Part shown: positions 7,759 to 16,214 of the stretch, piece by piece
Layout: each line of letters starts with the position of its first letter
Numbering within the stretch: position 1 is the first letter of the stretch
From: DATATV01 sp035551355
GTDB taxonomy: Bacteria > Actinomycetota > Actinomycetes > Mycobacteriales > Pseudonocardiaceae
DNA length: 26,812 bases
Assembly: GCA_035551355.1 (NCBI GenBank)
Contig: DASZNF010000116.1
Location: 1-26,812 of the forward strand
Reading direction: 5' to 3'
Notes under the pieces: generated by a model
Seen by the model: only the letters and a program-made list of their open reading frames with translations
Databases searched by the model: none
Told to the model about the DNA's origin: nothing
Translations under genes and position numbers: made by a program

Positions 7759-8733
7759 TCACAGGTCCACCGTGGTCATGTCCGGGTACCGATCACCGGC
7801 CGCGACACCCCGCGGCGCCACCTCGTCGAGCAGCGCCAGCTCGTCGTCGGTCAGCCGGATCTCCAGGGCGGAAACGTTGTCCGCCAGCCGGTCGCGGTTC
7901 TTGGTGCCCGGGATCGGCACGATGTCCGGCCCCTGGGCGAGCACCCAGGCCAGTGCGAGTTGCGCCGCGCTGACCCCGCGGTCGCCGGCCAGCCGGGCGA
8001 TCCGGTCCACCAGCGCGGCATTGCGCGGCAGCGTGTCGGGTTGGAACCGGGGCAGGCCGCGGCGGAAGTCCTCGGCACCGAGGTCCGCGGTGGCGTTGAA
8101 CCGTCCGGTGAGCATGCCCCGGCCCAACGGCGCGTACGCGATGAACCCGATGCCGAGGGACCGCAGCACGCCGAGTAGTTCGTCCTCGGGATCGCGGCTG
8201 AACAGCGAGTACTCGGTCTGCACGGCGGACACCGGATGCACCGCGTGCGCCCGCCGGATGGTCCGCGGCGCGGCCTCGGAGATGGCGAGGTAGCGCACCT
8301 TGCCCTCGCTGACGAGTTCGGCGAGGGCGCCCCAGGTCTCCTCGATCGGGGTCGAGGTGTCCACCCGATGCTGGCAGTAGACATCGATGACGTCGGTGCC
8401 CAGCCGGCGCAGCGAGCCCGCACAGCACTGCCGCACATACTCCGGCCGGCCGTCGACGCCCACCACGGTGCCGTCCGGTCCCTTGACATTGCCGAACTTC
8501 GTGGCCAGCACGACCTGGTCACGGCGGCCGCGGATGGCCCGGCCGAGCAGTTCCTCGTTGGTGTACGGGCCGTACATGTCCGCGGTGTCCAACAGGTTCA
8601 CACCGAGATCGAGGGCGCGGTGGATGGTGCGGACCGATTCGGCGTCCTCGCCCGGCCCGTAGAACTGTGACATTCCCATGCAGCCGAGGCCGATGTCGTG
8701 GGTCACGAGTCCTTCGGATCCCAACTGGCGCAT
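7759..8733 (-). CDS. Aldo/keto reductase
   Basis: A 324-residue NADPH-dependent aldo/keto reductase of the AKR13/YajO-like group. The catalytic tetrad is visible: Asp49 and Tyr54 (LLDTADMYGP), Lys79 (ATKFGN) and His122 (CQHRVD). The C-terminal IPGTKNRDRLADN is the cofactor 2'-phosphate-binding loop. It reduces aldehydes or ketones, including sugars, to alcohols. ATG 8733 shares its A with the preceding TGA (TGATG), and GGAGGT lies about six bases upstream. Placed between the glycosyltransferase and GH13 genes, it probably acts on a carbohydrate of this operon. Confidence 0.92.
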   Translation of the reverse strand: MRQLGSEGLVTHDIGLGCMGMSQFYGPGEDAESVRTIHRALDLGVNLLDTADMYGPYTNEELLGRAIRGRRDQVVLATKFGNVKGPDGTVVGVDGRPEYVRQCCAGSLRRLGTDVIDVYCQHRVDTSTPIEETWGALAELVSEGKVRYLAISEAAPRTIRRAHAVHPVSAVQTEYSLFSRDPEDELLGVLRSLGIGFIAYAPLGRGMLTGRFNATADLGAEDFRRGLPRFQPDTLPRNAALVDRIARLAGDRGVSAAQLALAWVLAQGPDIVPIPGTKNRDRLADNVSALEIRLTDDELALLDEVAPRGVAAGDRYPDMTTVDL

Positions 8734-10142
8734 CAGGCCACCTCCGTCGCGTGTTCGAAAAGCCGGGCCCAGTCCAGCAAATGCCGGTCGGACAGGAAGT
8801 TCCCGGCCACCCGCCGGTGCGCGTTGCCGCCGAGTTTCGCGGCGAACGTGCGGTCGGACAGCAGCCGGCGCAGCGCCCGCGCGGTGGCGTCGATGTCGTG
8901 CGGATCGTCGATCAGCAGCCCGGAATCCCCGTCCACCACCTGGTCGCACAGGCCGCCGACGGCACTGGCGAGCACCGGGCGGGACTTCCACATGGCCTCC
9001 GTCGCGGTGAGCCCGAAGCCCTCCGCCAGGCTCTTCTGCACCACGACGGCCGCATGCCGTTGCAGGGCGTTGACCATGATCGCGTTCTCCCGCAGGTCGG
9101 CCATGGGCAGGCAGACCAGTTGGCAGCGGCGCCGCAGGTCGGCCGGCAGCTCGGCCCACCGTCGGTGGCACTGCTCGAACATGCGGGTGGCCTGCGGGTC
9201 GTCGCAGACGCCGTCCACCTCGGCACCGGCGAGGGTCAGGTGGGCGGTGGGGTCGCGGGTGGCGACGAACGCGTCCAGCACGCCGGCCATGTCCTTCAGC
9301 TCGTCCCAGCGGGACACCTGCACCACCATCGGCACGTCCGGGGCCGGCGGTGGGCCGTCCCGGACCACGGCCGCCGGCCGGTGGATCCGCACCGGCCCAC
9401 CGAGCGGTGACTTCGTCGTGACGGGGAACCCGTCGGCGGCGTCGAGTACGCCGATACCACCCAGCACGGTGGTGACCTGGTCCGCGTCGAGCGCCAAGTT
9501 CTTGGCGGCACACGGATCGATGGACGGGTTGATCACCATCGGGTGCGGGGCCCAGTCCGGTACCAGCCCGGCGCTGAGGAACACCGTGGCATCGGCGGCC
9601 TCGACGAACGGACGGAGGAAGGCCCATCCGTCGCGGGTGTGTTCGTTGGGTTCGTCCCGGCCCACATGGCCCCACCAGACCACGGTCGCGCCGAGCGACC
9701 GGGCGGCGTCGACCAGCCCTGCGGGTTGCGCGTCGTGCACGATCACGAGGTCGCCGGGCGCGATCCAGTCGCCGAGTCCGGCCGCGTTGTCGGCGTTGAC
9801 CTCCCGGAACCGCGCCAGTTCGGCCGGGCCGAGCCGACCGGCGTCACCCGGGGCGCCGTACAGCCGGGTGCACAACCGCTTGGCGACTTCGAAGAACTCC
9901 GCGTCGCCGTCGATCGCCAGCCAGCGCGTGTCCATGCCGATGGCCCTGGCCAGTGGTACCAGCGAGGACAGCAGCTCGGCGACCCCGCCGCCGGCGTCGG
10001 TGGAGTTGATGTGCCAGACCGTGCGGCCGCCGAGCCGCTCCCGCACCCGGTCGGCGGCCGCGAACAGTGCGGACGTTCGCTCGGCGCCGAAGACCTGCCG
10101 GTAGGGCGCGAGGGTCACCGGCTCGACCGGTACCTCACGCAT
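8733..10142 (-). CDS. GT4 glycosyltransferase, trehalose synthase (TreT)-like
   Basis: A 469-residue GT-B glycosyltransferase resembling trehalose glycosyltransferring synthase. Recognisable segments are WHINSTDAGGGVAELLSSL (residues 43-61), VHDAQPAGL (135-143), INPSIDPCAAKN (204-215), SRWDELKDM (277-285) and the GT4 EX7E motif with Glu374 and Glu382 in EGFGLTATEA. TreT joins NDP-glucose to glucose, giving alpha,alpha-trehalose, with retention; the reaction is reversible. The acceptor here may differ, because the surrounding genes handle polyols and ketoses. ATG 10142 has GGAGG six bases upstream and overlaps the preceding gene by eight bases. A longer in-frame extension upstream is a shadow of that gene. 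Confidence 0.88.
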   Translation of the reverse strand: MREVPVEPVTLAPYRQVFGAERTSALFAAADRVRERLGGRTVWHINSTDAGGGVAELLSSLVPLARAIGMDTRWLAIDGDAEFFEVAKRLCTRLYGAPGDAGRLGPAELARFREVNADNAAGLGDWIAPGDLVIVHDAQPAGLVDAARSLGATVVWWGHVGRDEPNEHTRDGWAFLRPFVEAADATVFLSAGLVPDWAPHPMVINPSIDPCAAKNLALDADQVTTVLGGIGVLDAADGFPVTTKSPLGGPVRIHRPAAVVRDGPPPAPDVPMVVQVSRWDELKDMAGVLDAFVATRDPTAHLTLAGAEVDGVCDDPQATRMFEQCHRRWAELPADLRRRCQLVCLPMADLRENAIMVNALQRHAAVVVQKSLAEGFGLTATEAMWKSRPVLASAVGGLCDQVVDGDSGLLIDDPHDIDATARALRRLLSDRTFAAKLGGNAHRRVAGNFLSDRHLLDWARLFEHATEVA

Positions 10143-13100
10143 TGGCGGCCTCCGGTTCCGGCTTGCGCGCCTGCTCGAATCCCTTGGTGATCCAGACGCC
10201 CGACCAGAACTCGGGGTCGCTGGGCAGTACCAGCTCGATGAGCGTGGGTCCGGCATGACCGGCGGCGTCCGCCAGCGCGCCCCGGAAGTTGTCCAGCGAC
10301 ATGGCGATCTGGTCGTGGTCCAGCCAGTGGCTGAAGTCGACCCGCTTGCTGCGCACGCCGAGCGCGGCGGCGATCGTCGAGTAGGACATGCCGTCCGCAT
10401 TGTCCAAATAGGATCCATCGCCGGAGTCGAGCCAGCCGGACGGGCGGGACTGCTTGCGCAGTGACACCGCACCACCGTTGTTGCACACCAGGAAGGTGAC
10501 CGGCGCGGCTTCCTGCACTGCGGCGACCAGGCCCTGCATGGAGTTGGTGAAGCCCTGGTCACCGAGGCAGCAGAACACCTTCGCCGCCGGCTCGCCGATG
10601 GCCAGCCCGGTGGCGCAGGTGATACCACTGCCCACGAATCCGCCGTGCCCACCGAACACCCGCAGTTTCGGCGGGAACAGGTCGTACTCCTCGGCGAGCA
10701 TGCCCCCGAACATCTGGCTGTCGTCCAACAGCACCGGTCGCGCGGCATGGTGGTCGGCGGTGTCCCGGATGGTGCGGGCGATCCCGCCGCGGATCGCCGC
10801 CGCCGTCTCGGGCACCGGTTCGGCGCTGGCGTGGCTGCCCGGTGCGACGGAGTGCCACGGCCGCACCGCGTCCCGGTCGGCGACGGCGGCCGTCAACTCC
10901 CGCAGGGCCGCCACGATGTCCGTGTGCACCAGCGCGTCGTCCGCGCCGAGATAGCGATTCTTGAGCACCGCCGACGGCTTGGACGTCAGCGCGATCTTCC
11001 GGCACGGCGGCAACTCGCCGATCACCCGCGGGTACATGTTGCGGTCCTCGACGGTGATCAGCAGATCCGTTTCGGCCATCATCTCCTGATGTGCCGGGTC
11101 GGCCGGGTCGTACCAGCCGGCGAACGTCGGCACCTGCAGATCGTTGAGCCGCTCGAAGAGCATCGCGCCCCGGCGGTACTTCACCTGCAGCACCGGTGCC
11201 CCGGTGCGCCGGCAGAACTCCGCCAGTGCCGGCCGGATGCCCTCGTGCACGAGTGCGTAGTCGTCGATCAGCACCAGCGGCCGGCTGGCCTCGGTGACCA
11301 GTCGCGCGGCCGGGCGGGTCGCGTCGGCGTCGACCGTGACGGGCGGCAGGTCCGCGACGTCGCGCAGCTCGGCCAGCGGCAACCAGGGCTGCTCGCCCAC
11401 GTCCTGCGGCATCGCGAACAACGTCGGGCCGAACGGCGGTCGCACCGCATCGGTCAACGCGTCCCGCAGTCCCGCCACAAAGGACTCGATGTACTCGCGC
11501 CGGTCGCCCGGATCGGTGGGCACGGCACCCGCCTCGAACCACGACTTCGCGAAGCTCCCGGAGGACGGGACGAGGTCGGTCTCGCCGTGCGGCGGCAGGA
11601 ACGGCTGCGACCCGGTGGTGGCCAGTCCGACCACGGCGATCGTGCCGATCTCGTTACGCCGCAGATCACACAGCGCGCCGAGCGCGTTGGTGAGGCCCCG
11701 CGCACCGTGCAGCACGGCCGCTCCGTTGCCGGGCCGCAGCCGGCTCGCGCCGCCGGCGGCGAACAGCGACTCCCGGTCACCCCGGCCGTTGACCAGCAAC
11801 CCGACCCTGGCCAGCGAGTCGCACATGGCCAACTCCGACGTTCCGGCGTAACCGAAAGCCACCTTGACCCCGGCTCGCAGCAGGCCCAGCGCGACGGCCT
11901 CCGAACCGGTCAGCAGCGAGTCGCCGGGATCCGGAATGGCCTCCGCGACGGTGTGTTCGATCGACGCGGCCGAGCAGCCCAGCGCCTCGGCGACCGCGCT
12001 GACGAACGCCGGCATGCCCCGGTCCTCGATCATGCCGAGCGGTACGCCGTGCACCCCACCCGCCGGCCGGGTCAGCAGGGTGCGCACCATGTCCTCGACC
12101 GTGGGTTGGGCGCGTGCCGCCCAGACCTCCGAGGGGTACAGGCCGAACCTGGTCAGCGCGGCGCAGGACGTGGCTTCCGCCGCCACCGGCACGTCGATGT
12201 CCAGCGCGTTCGCGTCGCCGGTCTGATCGAACGGCGCCGAACCCTCCTGTTCCAGCGTGATCCGCAGCCGGTAGCGGCCCGGTTCGGTCGGCACCCTGGC
12301 GCGCACCGGCACCGAGACGGTGACCTCCGGCGGTAGGGTCCTGGGCAGCGCCGCCCGCGTCGTCTGGGTGACAACGGCGTCCCCGTTCTGGTCGTACCAC
12401 CTGTGCACCACCCGCACCGGGTAGGGCGGCGCCGGGGTCAGCAGTGCCGAGCCGGTGTTACGGATCAGGCACCGCACGGTGGCGAGGCTGCCCGCGGCCA
12501 CCTCGTCGATCGGCGGGCCGTCCAGCGTGATGGTGGCCTGGCGGTCCTGTTCGGACAGCGGGTCGCCGACCGCCCACAGCTTCCTCGGCCGCATCCCGAG
12601 CCGGTCGAACAGTTGGCGCTGGCCCTGCTCGTGCGACCGGGTGTGGTTGGCCTCGAAACCCCGTCGGGCACCGGCGACCAGCGCGGTGGGCACCAGCGCG
12701 AGGGCGTACACCTCCCGGCCGGGCAGTTCGACATACCCGGTCACCGTCCACTTGGCCCGGTCCACCACGGCGACGGCCGCGGTGTCCACCGACGACGACG
12801 CGTGCCGGTGCGGGCTGACGCCGACGAACAGGTGGGAGTCCGTCACGGCCAGGCCACGCGGCCAGCCGGGCAGCCGCAGCCGCCGGGTGACCTCACGGTC
12901 GGCGTCGGACAGCTCGAGCAGTTCCCCGGCCGCCGAATCGCAGACCAACCAGGTTCCGTTGTCGTACCACGGGTTGTGCGGCGCGTGCAGCCCGGTGAGC
13001 ACCGGTTCACCGGTGTCCAGGCTGACCACCCGCCCGCTGGCGGGCTTGCCGTTCTCGTCCCAACCTCGGCGCCGCAGGAACTGCCCGAATCCGCAGACCA

Positions 13101-13548
13101 CGACCTCGTCGCCGTAGCGGGCGAGGCTGTTGAGGTGCCAGCTGTCCGGCTCGCCGGGCGCCTGCCAGCGCCAGGCCAGCCGACCGTCCGGCCGCACGCA
13201 CTTGACCTCGTTCTGGGTGGTGGCCACGACGAGCACGTTCCCGTCAACGGCGAGAATGTCGTGCGGCGTGGAAACATCGTCCAACCGCTGGTAGCGCCGG
13301 ACGCCGTTCGGGTCGTACACCACCAGTTCCGCCGGGCTGCCGTCACCGCTCCACAGGCACCGGTACAGCAGGTCGTCCGTGGCGCACATGCCGGAACTGG
13401 AAATCCGGTCGAGTTCCTCGATCCCGTCGCCAAGGGCGAACAGGCCGCCGCCGACCGTGTGCTGTGCGTCGAAGCACGACGCGAGCAGTCGGTACCCGTC
13501 CGGAACGAGCCCGGTCACGTCGATCTGATCATCCGTCGTCGGTCGCAT
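10135..13548 (-). CDS. TIGR03032-like beta-propeller fused to a ThDP-dependent enzyme
   Basis: A 1137-residue three-part protein. Residues ~15-330 look like the TIGR03032/DUF4915 propeller family: PHDILAVDGN, WHLNSLA, HAPHNPWYDNGTWLVCDS, GWPRGLA and FVGVSPHR. Residues ~345-455 form an Ig-like beta domain (CLIRNTGS ... GRYRLRITLEQEG). Residues ~540-1120 form a thiamine-diphosphate enzyme. Its PYR domain has the activating Glu593 in GRGDRESLFAAGGASR. A central domain follows (~735-890). The PP domain has the ThDP/Mg motif GDQGF (996-1000) with Asn1023-Asn1024 26 residues later. No iron-sulfur Cys motif is present, so a decarboxylase or carboligase is likelier than a ferredoxin oxidoreductase. 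ATG 13548 directly follows the preceding TGA, with AAGGTGG upstream. The fusion is continuous, with no internal stop. Substrates are unknown. Confidence 0.85.
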   Translation of the reverse strand: MRPTTDDQIDVTGLVPDGYRLLASCFDAQHTVGGGLFALGDGIEELDRISSSGMCATDDLLYRCLWSGDGSPAELVVYDPNGVRRYQRLDDVSTPHDILAVDGNVLVVATTQNEVKCVRPDGRLAWRWQAPGEPDSWHLNSLARYGDEVVVCGFGQFLRRRGWDENGKPASGRVVSLDTGEPVLTGLHAPHNPWYDNGTWLVCDSAAGELLELSDADREVTRRLRLPGWPRGLAVTDSHLFVGVSPHRHASSSVDTAAVAVVDRAKWTVTGYVELPGREVYALALVPTALVAGARRGFEANHTRSHEQGQRQLFDRLGMRPRKLWAVGDPLSEQDRQATITLDGPPIDEVAAGSLATVRCLIRNTGSALLTPAPPYPVRVVHRWYDQNGDAVVTQTTRAALPRTLPPEVTVSVPVRARVPTEPGRYRLRITLEQEGSAPFDQTGDANALDIDVPVAAEATSCAALTRFGLYPSEVWAARAQPTVEDMVRTLLTRPAGGVHGVPLGMIEDRGMPAFVSAVAEALGCSAASIEHTVAEAIPDPGDSLLTGSEAVALGLLRAGVKVAFGYAGTSELAMCDSLARVGLLVNGRGDRESLFAAGGASRLRPGNGAAVLHGARGLTNALGALCDLRRNEIGTIAVVGLATTGSQPFLPPHGETDLVPSSGSFAKSWFEAGAVPTDPGDRREYIESFVAGLRDALTDAVRPPFGPTLFAMPQDVGEQPWLPLAELRDVADLPPVTVDADATRPAARLVTEASRPLVLIDDYALVHEGIRPALAEFCRRTGAPVLQVKYRRGAMLFERLNDLQVPTFAGWYDPADPAHQEMMAETDLLITVEDRNMYPRVIGELPPCRKIALTSKPSAVLKNRYLGADDALVHTDIVAALRELTAAVADRDAVRPWHSVAPGSHASAEPVPETAAAIRGGIARTIRDTADHHAARPVLLDDSQMFGGMLAEEYDLFPPKLRVFGGHGGFVGSGITCATGLAIGEPAAKVFCCLGDQGFTNSMQGLVAAVQEAAPVTFLVCNNGGAVSLRKQSRPSGWLDSGDGSYLDNADGMSYSTIAAALGVRSKRVDFSHWLDHDQIAMSLDNFRGALADAAGHAGPTLIELVLPSDPEFWSGVWITKGFEQARKPEPEAANA

Positions 13549-16071
13549 TCAGGCCACCTTCTCCTTTCCGGGGCGGCACGGCCGCAGGACCGTGCCCGTC
13601 CAGTTGTTGGTCGTCGCGAAGAACGCCGCCGCCGCTGCGACGGCCGCCGGGTCCGCGGGTCCGATCGTGTTGACGGTGACGCCCGGCGGGAGTGGACCGG
13701 TTTCGGCGATGTCCGGCGCACCGTCGGTCCGCTCGGCGTCGACGAGCAGCACCGCACCACCCCGGCCCTGCCGGGCGAGAACCGGCAGGGCGGCCGGGAC
13801 CAGTCCGTCCGGCCGGTCGCCGGCCAGCAGGACGTCGAAGCCGCCGTAGGCCAGCACGGCGTCGCGCGCCACCTGCCGGGGTTGGTCCAGGGTGCTGGGC
13901 AGCGCGGCCGCACGCCGTTCCCCGTGCCGGCGCGAGATGTCCTCGGCCGCGGCCGCCAGCCGGTGCGGATCGGCGCCGGCCATCGCCACATGGCCGTCCT
14001 CGACGGCCAACCGGTCGGCGATCCGCGCGGTGTCCTCGTCGTCCGCGCCTGCGACCAGGAAGACCTGCCCGGCCAGCCGCCCGGCCGCGGCCCGCAGTTG
14101 TGGCTTGAGCCGAATCAGCGGCCAGTACTCGTCGGCAACTCCCTGGGCTTCGGACAGCGAGGTGTACCCGCCGGCGGCGTCCGCCGCCCGGACCACGGAC
14201 ATGGTCTGTCCGAAGTGGTCGGCCCGCAGCCTGGCGCTGGCCGCGTCTGGGCCGGTGGACACCACGCCGATCCCGGGGAACAGCACCGTCCGCGGTGCGT
14301 TGTCCCGCCGTTGCAGGGCCCGCCCGGCATCGGTGATGTGCCGTGCGTAGTAGTCGTCGTACCATTGCCGGTGCCTGCGCACGCCACTCAGCACCGCCCG
14401 ACTGGCGGCCGCGTCCGCGGTGCGCACCGGATCCAGGACCAGTGGCCGGTATCCCACGGTGGCAAGGGAATCCGGGCAGCCGGGCCCGCGCATGGCGAGC
14501 CGGGGGCCACGCGCGGAGGAGGCGAACTCGATCGTTTCGGCGGCCCGGTCGACGTGCAGCACGGCACTCCCACCGCTGCTCAATTCGCCGCGCAGCGCGG
14601 GCAGCACCTCGACGAGCACGTCCGTCGCGGCGCGTTCCGGTAGCGGATCCACCGCGCGGCCACCGAGATCGGCGGGACCGTCGATGGCCCGGCCGAGTGC
14701 GGTGCGGGCGCGGTCGACCGCCTCCAGCGAGTTGCGGTAGCACTGTTCGCTGGTCTGCGCCCAGGTGAACAGGCCGTGGTTGGCCAGCAGCACGAACCGG
14801 CACGCAGGCGTGGCCGCGATCCGGTCGGCCAGTTCCCGGGCGACGTCCACGTCGAACTGCCGGTAGTCGAACCAGATCGCCTCGTCGCCGAACTCCGCGT
14901 CGGCCAGTTCCCGGCCGGCCGGGCAGGCGGTCAGGGCGATGACCGCGTCCGGGTGGCAGTGGTCGACGTGCGCCGCCGGAATGAACGCGTGCGTGAGGGT
15001 TTCGATGCCCGGCCGGGGTTGTTCCCCGTGCAGTCCGCAGGCGAGCAGGTGGTAGACCATGTCCGACTCGGTCATCGGCGGGTCGTGCCGCACGGTGAGC
15101 AGTTCGTCGAGGCGGAGTGCGGGAAAGTCACCGTCGGTCGCGGTGGCGCCGTCACAGCCCCACGCGCTCATCCACAGCACCCGGGTCCGTCGGCCGCAGT
15201 GATCGACGGCGGTGGTCTTGACCGAGAAGTTTCCGCCGCCCTGCCTGGTCAGCGCCGGGTCCGCACCGACGAGGTGTGCCCGGTGGACGACCTCGTCCCG
15301 GCCGGCCAGCCGGCCGGCGACCGCCGGGTTCCAACCGTCCACCGGCGGGGGCACCACGTCCGGTGCTCCGTTCGCCGGCCCGAGTGCGATCTCGGTGTCC
15401 GACCCGATCCGCAGCATGCGCTCCGGCGCGGCGAACGCGACCGCGGAGAAGTCCCGCACCACGCCCGTCGCGCCGGCCGCGCGCACCTCGGCGGTCCGGT
15501 GCGGCGGGGCGAGCGCGACGCAGCGGGCCCCAGCGGTGACGGCCGAGGTGATCCCGCTGACCGCGTCCTCGAAGACCAGGCAACGGCCGATGTCGACGCC
15601 GAGCCGCCGCGCCGCCAACCGGTAGCAGGCCGGGTCGGGTTTGCCTTCGGGCACGTCATCGGCGTGCACCAGCACGTCGAACGCCTCGGCCACGCCGAGT
15701 TGGTCGAGTACCGCGTCGACCTTCCACGGCTGCGCCCCGGTCACCAGGGCCAGCGGAATGCCGGCCGCGCGCAATTGGCGGATCACCGCGAGTACGCCGG
15801 TGATGGCGGTGTAACGCTGACTTTCGTTGTTGGCGCGCAACCGCTCGTACACCTCGCCGTAACGGGCCGGCGGAATATCCGGAAACAGCACTTCGAGGGT
15901 GTATTCGGCGCGCCGGCCGTGCACCTGGCCGGCCAATTCCTCCGGGCTGATCGACCGGCCTTCGGACCGCGCCAGCTCCCGCCAGAATTCGGCGACCGAC
16001 TGCTCGGTGTCGACGACCACGCCGTCCATATCCAGGAGTACCGCCTGGCATGTCGTTGGTTGTCCGGTCAT
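13549..16071 (-). CDS. HAD hydrolase/class II aldolase/degenerate SDR fusion
   Basis: An 840-residue fusion and first gene of the operon. Residues 8-215 are a HAD phosphatase: LLDMDGVVVD (Asp14, Asp16), LVTGAQ, GKPDP and VFEDAVSG. Residues ~245-580 match the class II aldolase part of RhaEW/YuxG proteins: GGGNFSVKT (278-286), Glu357, zinc ligands His371 and His373 in VDHCHPDA, and His432 in ANHGL. Residues ~590-655 are the linker typical of that family (LFPGIGVVSTG). Residues ~663-833 are an SDR-like Rossmann domain without the glycine-rich motif (AGADDEDT instead) and without YxxxK. RhaEW enzymes cleave rhamnulose 1-phosphate to DHAP and lactaldehyde. AGGAGAGG (16075-16082) sits six bases before ATG 16071, which I prefer to GTG 16089. 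Confidence 0.88.
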   Translation of the reverse strand: MTGQPTTCQAVLLDMDGVVVDTEQSVAEFWRELARSEGRSISPEELAGQVHGRRAEYTLEVLFPDIPPARYGEVYERLRANNESQRYTAITGVLAVIRQLRAAGIPLALVTGAQPWKVDAVLDQLGVAEAFDVLVHADDVPEGKPDPACYRLAARRLGVDIGRCLVFEDAVSGITSAVTAGARCVALAPPHRTAEVRAAGATGVVRDFSAVAFAAPERMLRIGSDTEIALGPANGAPDVVPPPVDGWNPAVAGRLAGRDEVVHRAHLVGADPALTRQGGGNFSVKTTAVDHCGRRTRVLWMSAWGCDGATATDGDFPALRLDELLTVRHDPPMTESDMVYHLLACGLHGEQPRPGIETLTHAFIPAAHVDHCHPDAVIALTACPAGRELADAEFGDEAIWFDYRQFDVDVARELADRIAATPACRFVLLANHGLFTWAQTSEQCYRNSLEAVDRARTALGRAIDGPADLGGRAVDPLPERAATDVLVEVLPALRGELSSGGSAVLHVDRAAETIEFASSARGPRLAMRGPGCPDSLATVGYRPLVLDPVRTADAAASRAVLSGVRRHRQWYDDYYARHITDAGRALQRRDNAPRTVLFPGIGVVSTGPDAASARLRADHFGQTMSVVRAADAAGGYTSLSEAQGVADEYWPLIRLKPQLRAAAGRLAGQVFLVAGADDEDTARIADRLAVEDGHVAMAGADPHRLAAAAEDISRRHGERRAAALPSTLDQPRQVARDAVLAYGGFDVLLAGDRPDGLVPAALPVLARQGRGGAVLLVDAERTDGAPDIAETGPLPPGVTVNTIGPADPAAVAAAAAFFATTNNWTGTVLRPCRPGKEKVA

Positions 16072-16189
16072 GTTCCTCTCCTGGCCCACAGCGGACTCTG
16101 CACACCGCCGGACGCCCCACTAGCCTGGGCAGGAGGGCCGTGTACCGGCGTGTTCGCAGGGATCGAGGTGACGGTTATGCCATTCGTGT

Positions 16190-16206
16190 CGCGCTTTCGC
16201 AGCGCG
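16190..16206. repeat. Inverted repeat, 6-base arms, 5-base spacer
   Basis: CGCGCT and AGCGCG flank TTCGC. The site lies 119 bases upstream of the large operon's first start codon. It could be an operator or a small hairpin in the leader RNA of that operon. Arms of G and C alone are common by chance in this DNA. Confidence 0.35.
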
Positions 16207-16214
16207 CCTGGTTA

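Noticed and set aside
10135..11900. ThDP part as an indolepyruvate:ferredoxin oxidoreductase, since LLTGSEAVALGLLRAGVKVAFGY-like text recalls IorA
   Set aside because: The C-terminal iron-sulfur Cys motif is missing, and the Glu-bearing GDRESLFAAGGASR segment follows the acetolactate-synthase pattern.
12850..13500. Propeller part of the ThDP fusion as an aryl-sulfotransferase (ASST), tempting because of the nearby PAPS genes
   Set aside because: The HLNS and PHNPWYDNGTWLVCDS segments fit TIGR03032/DUF4915 better, and ASST enzymes generally use aryl sulfates rather than PAPS. I could not confirm the catalytic His set.
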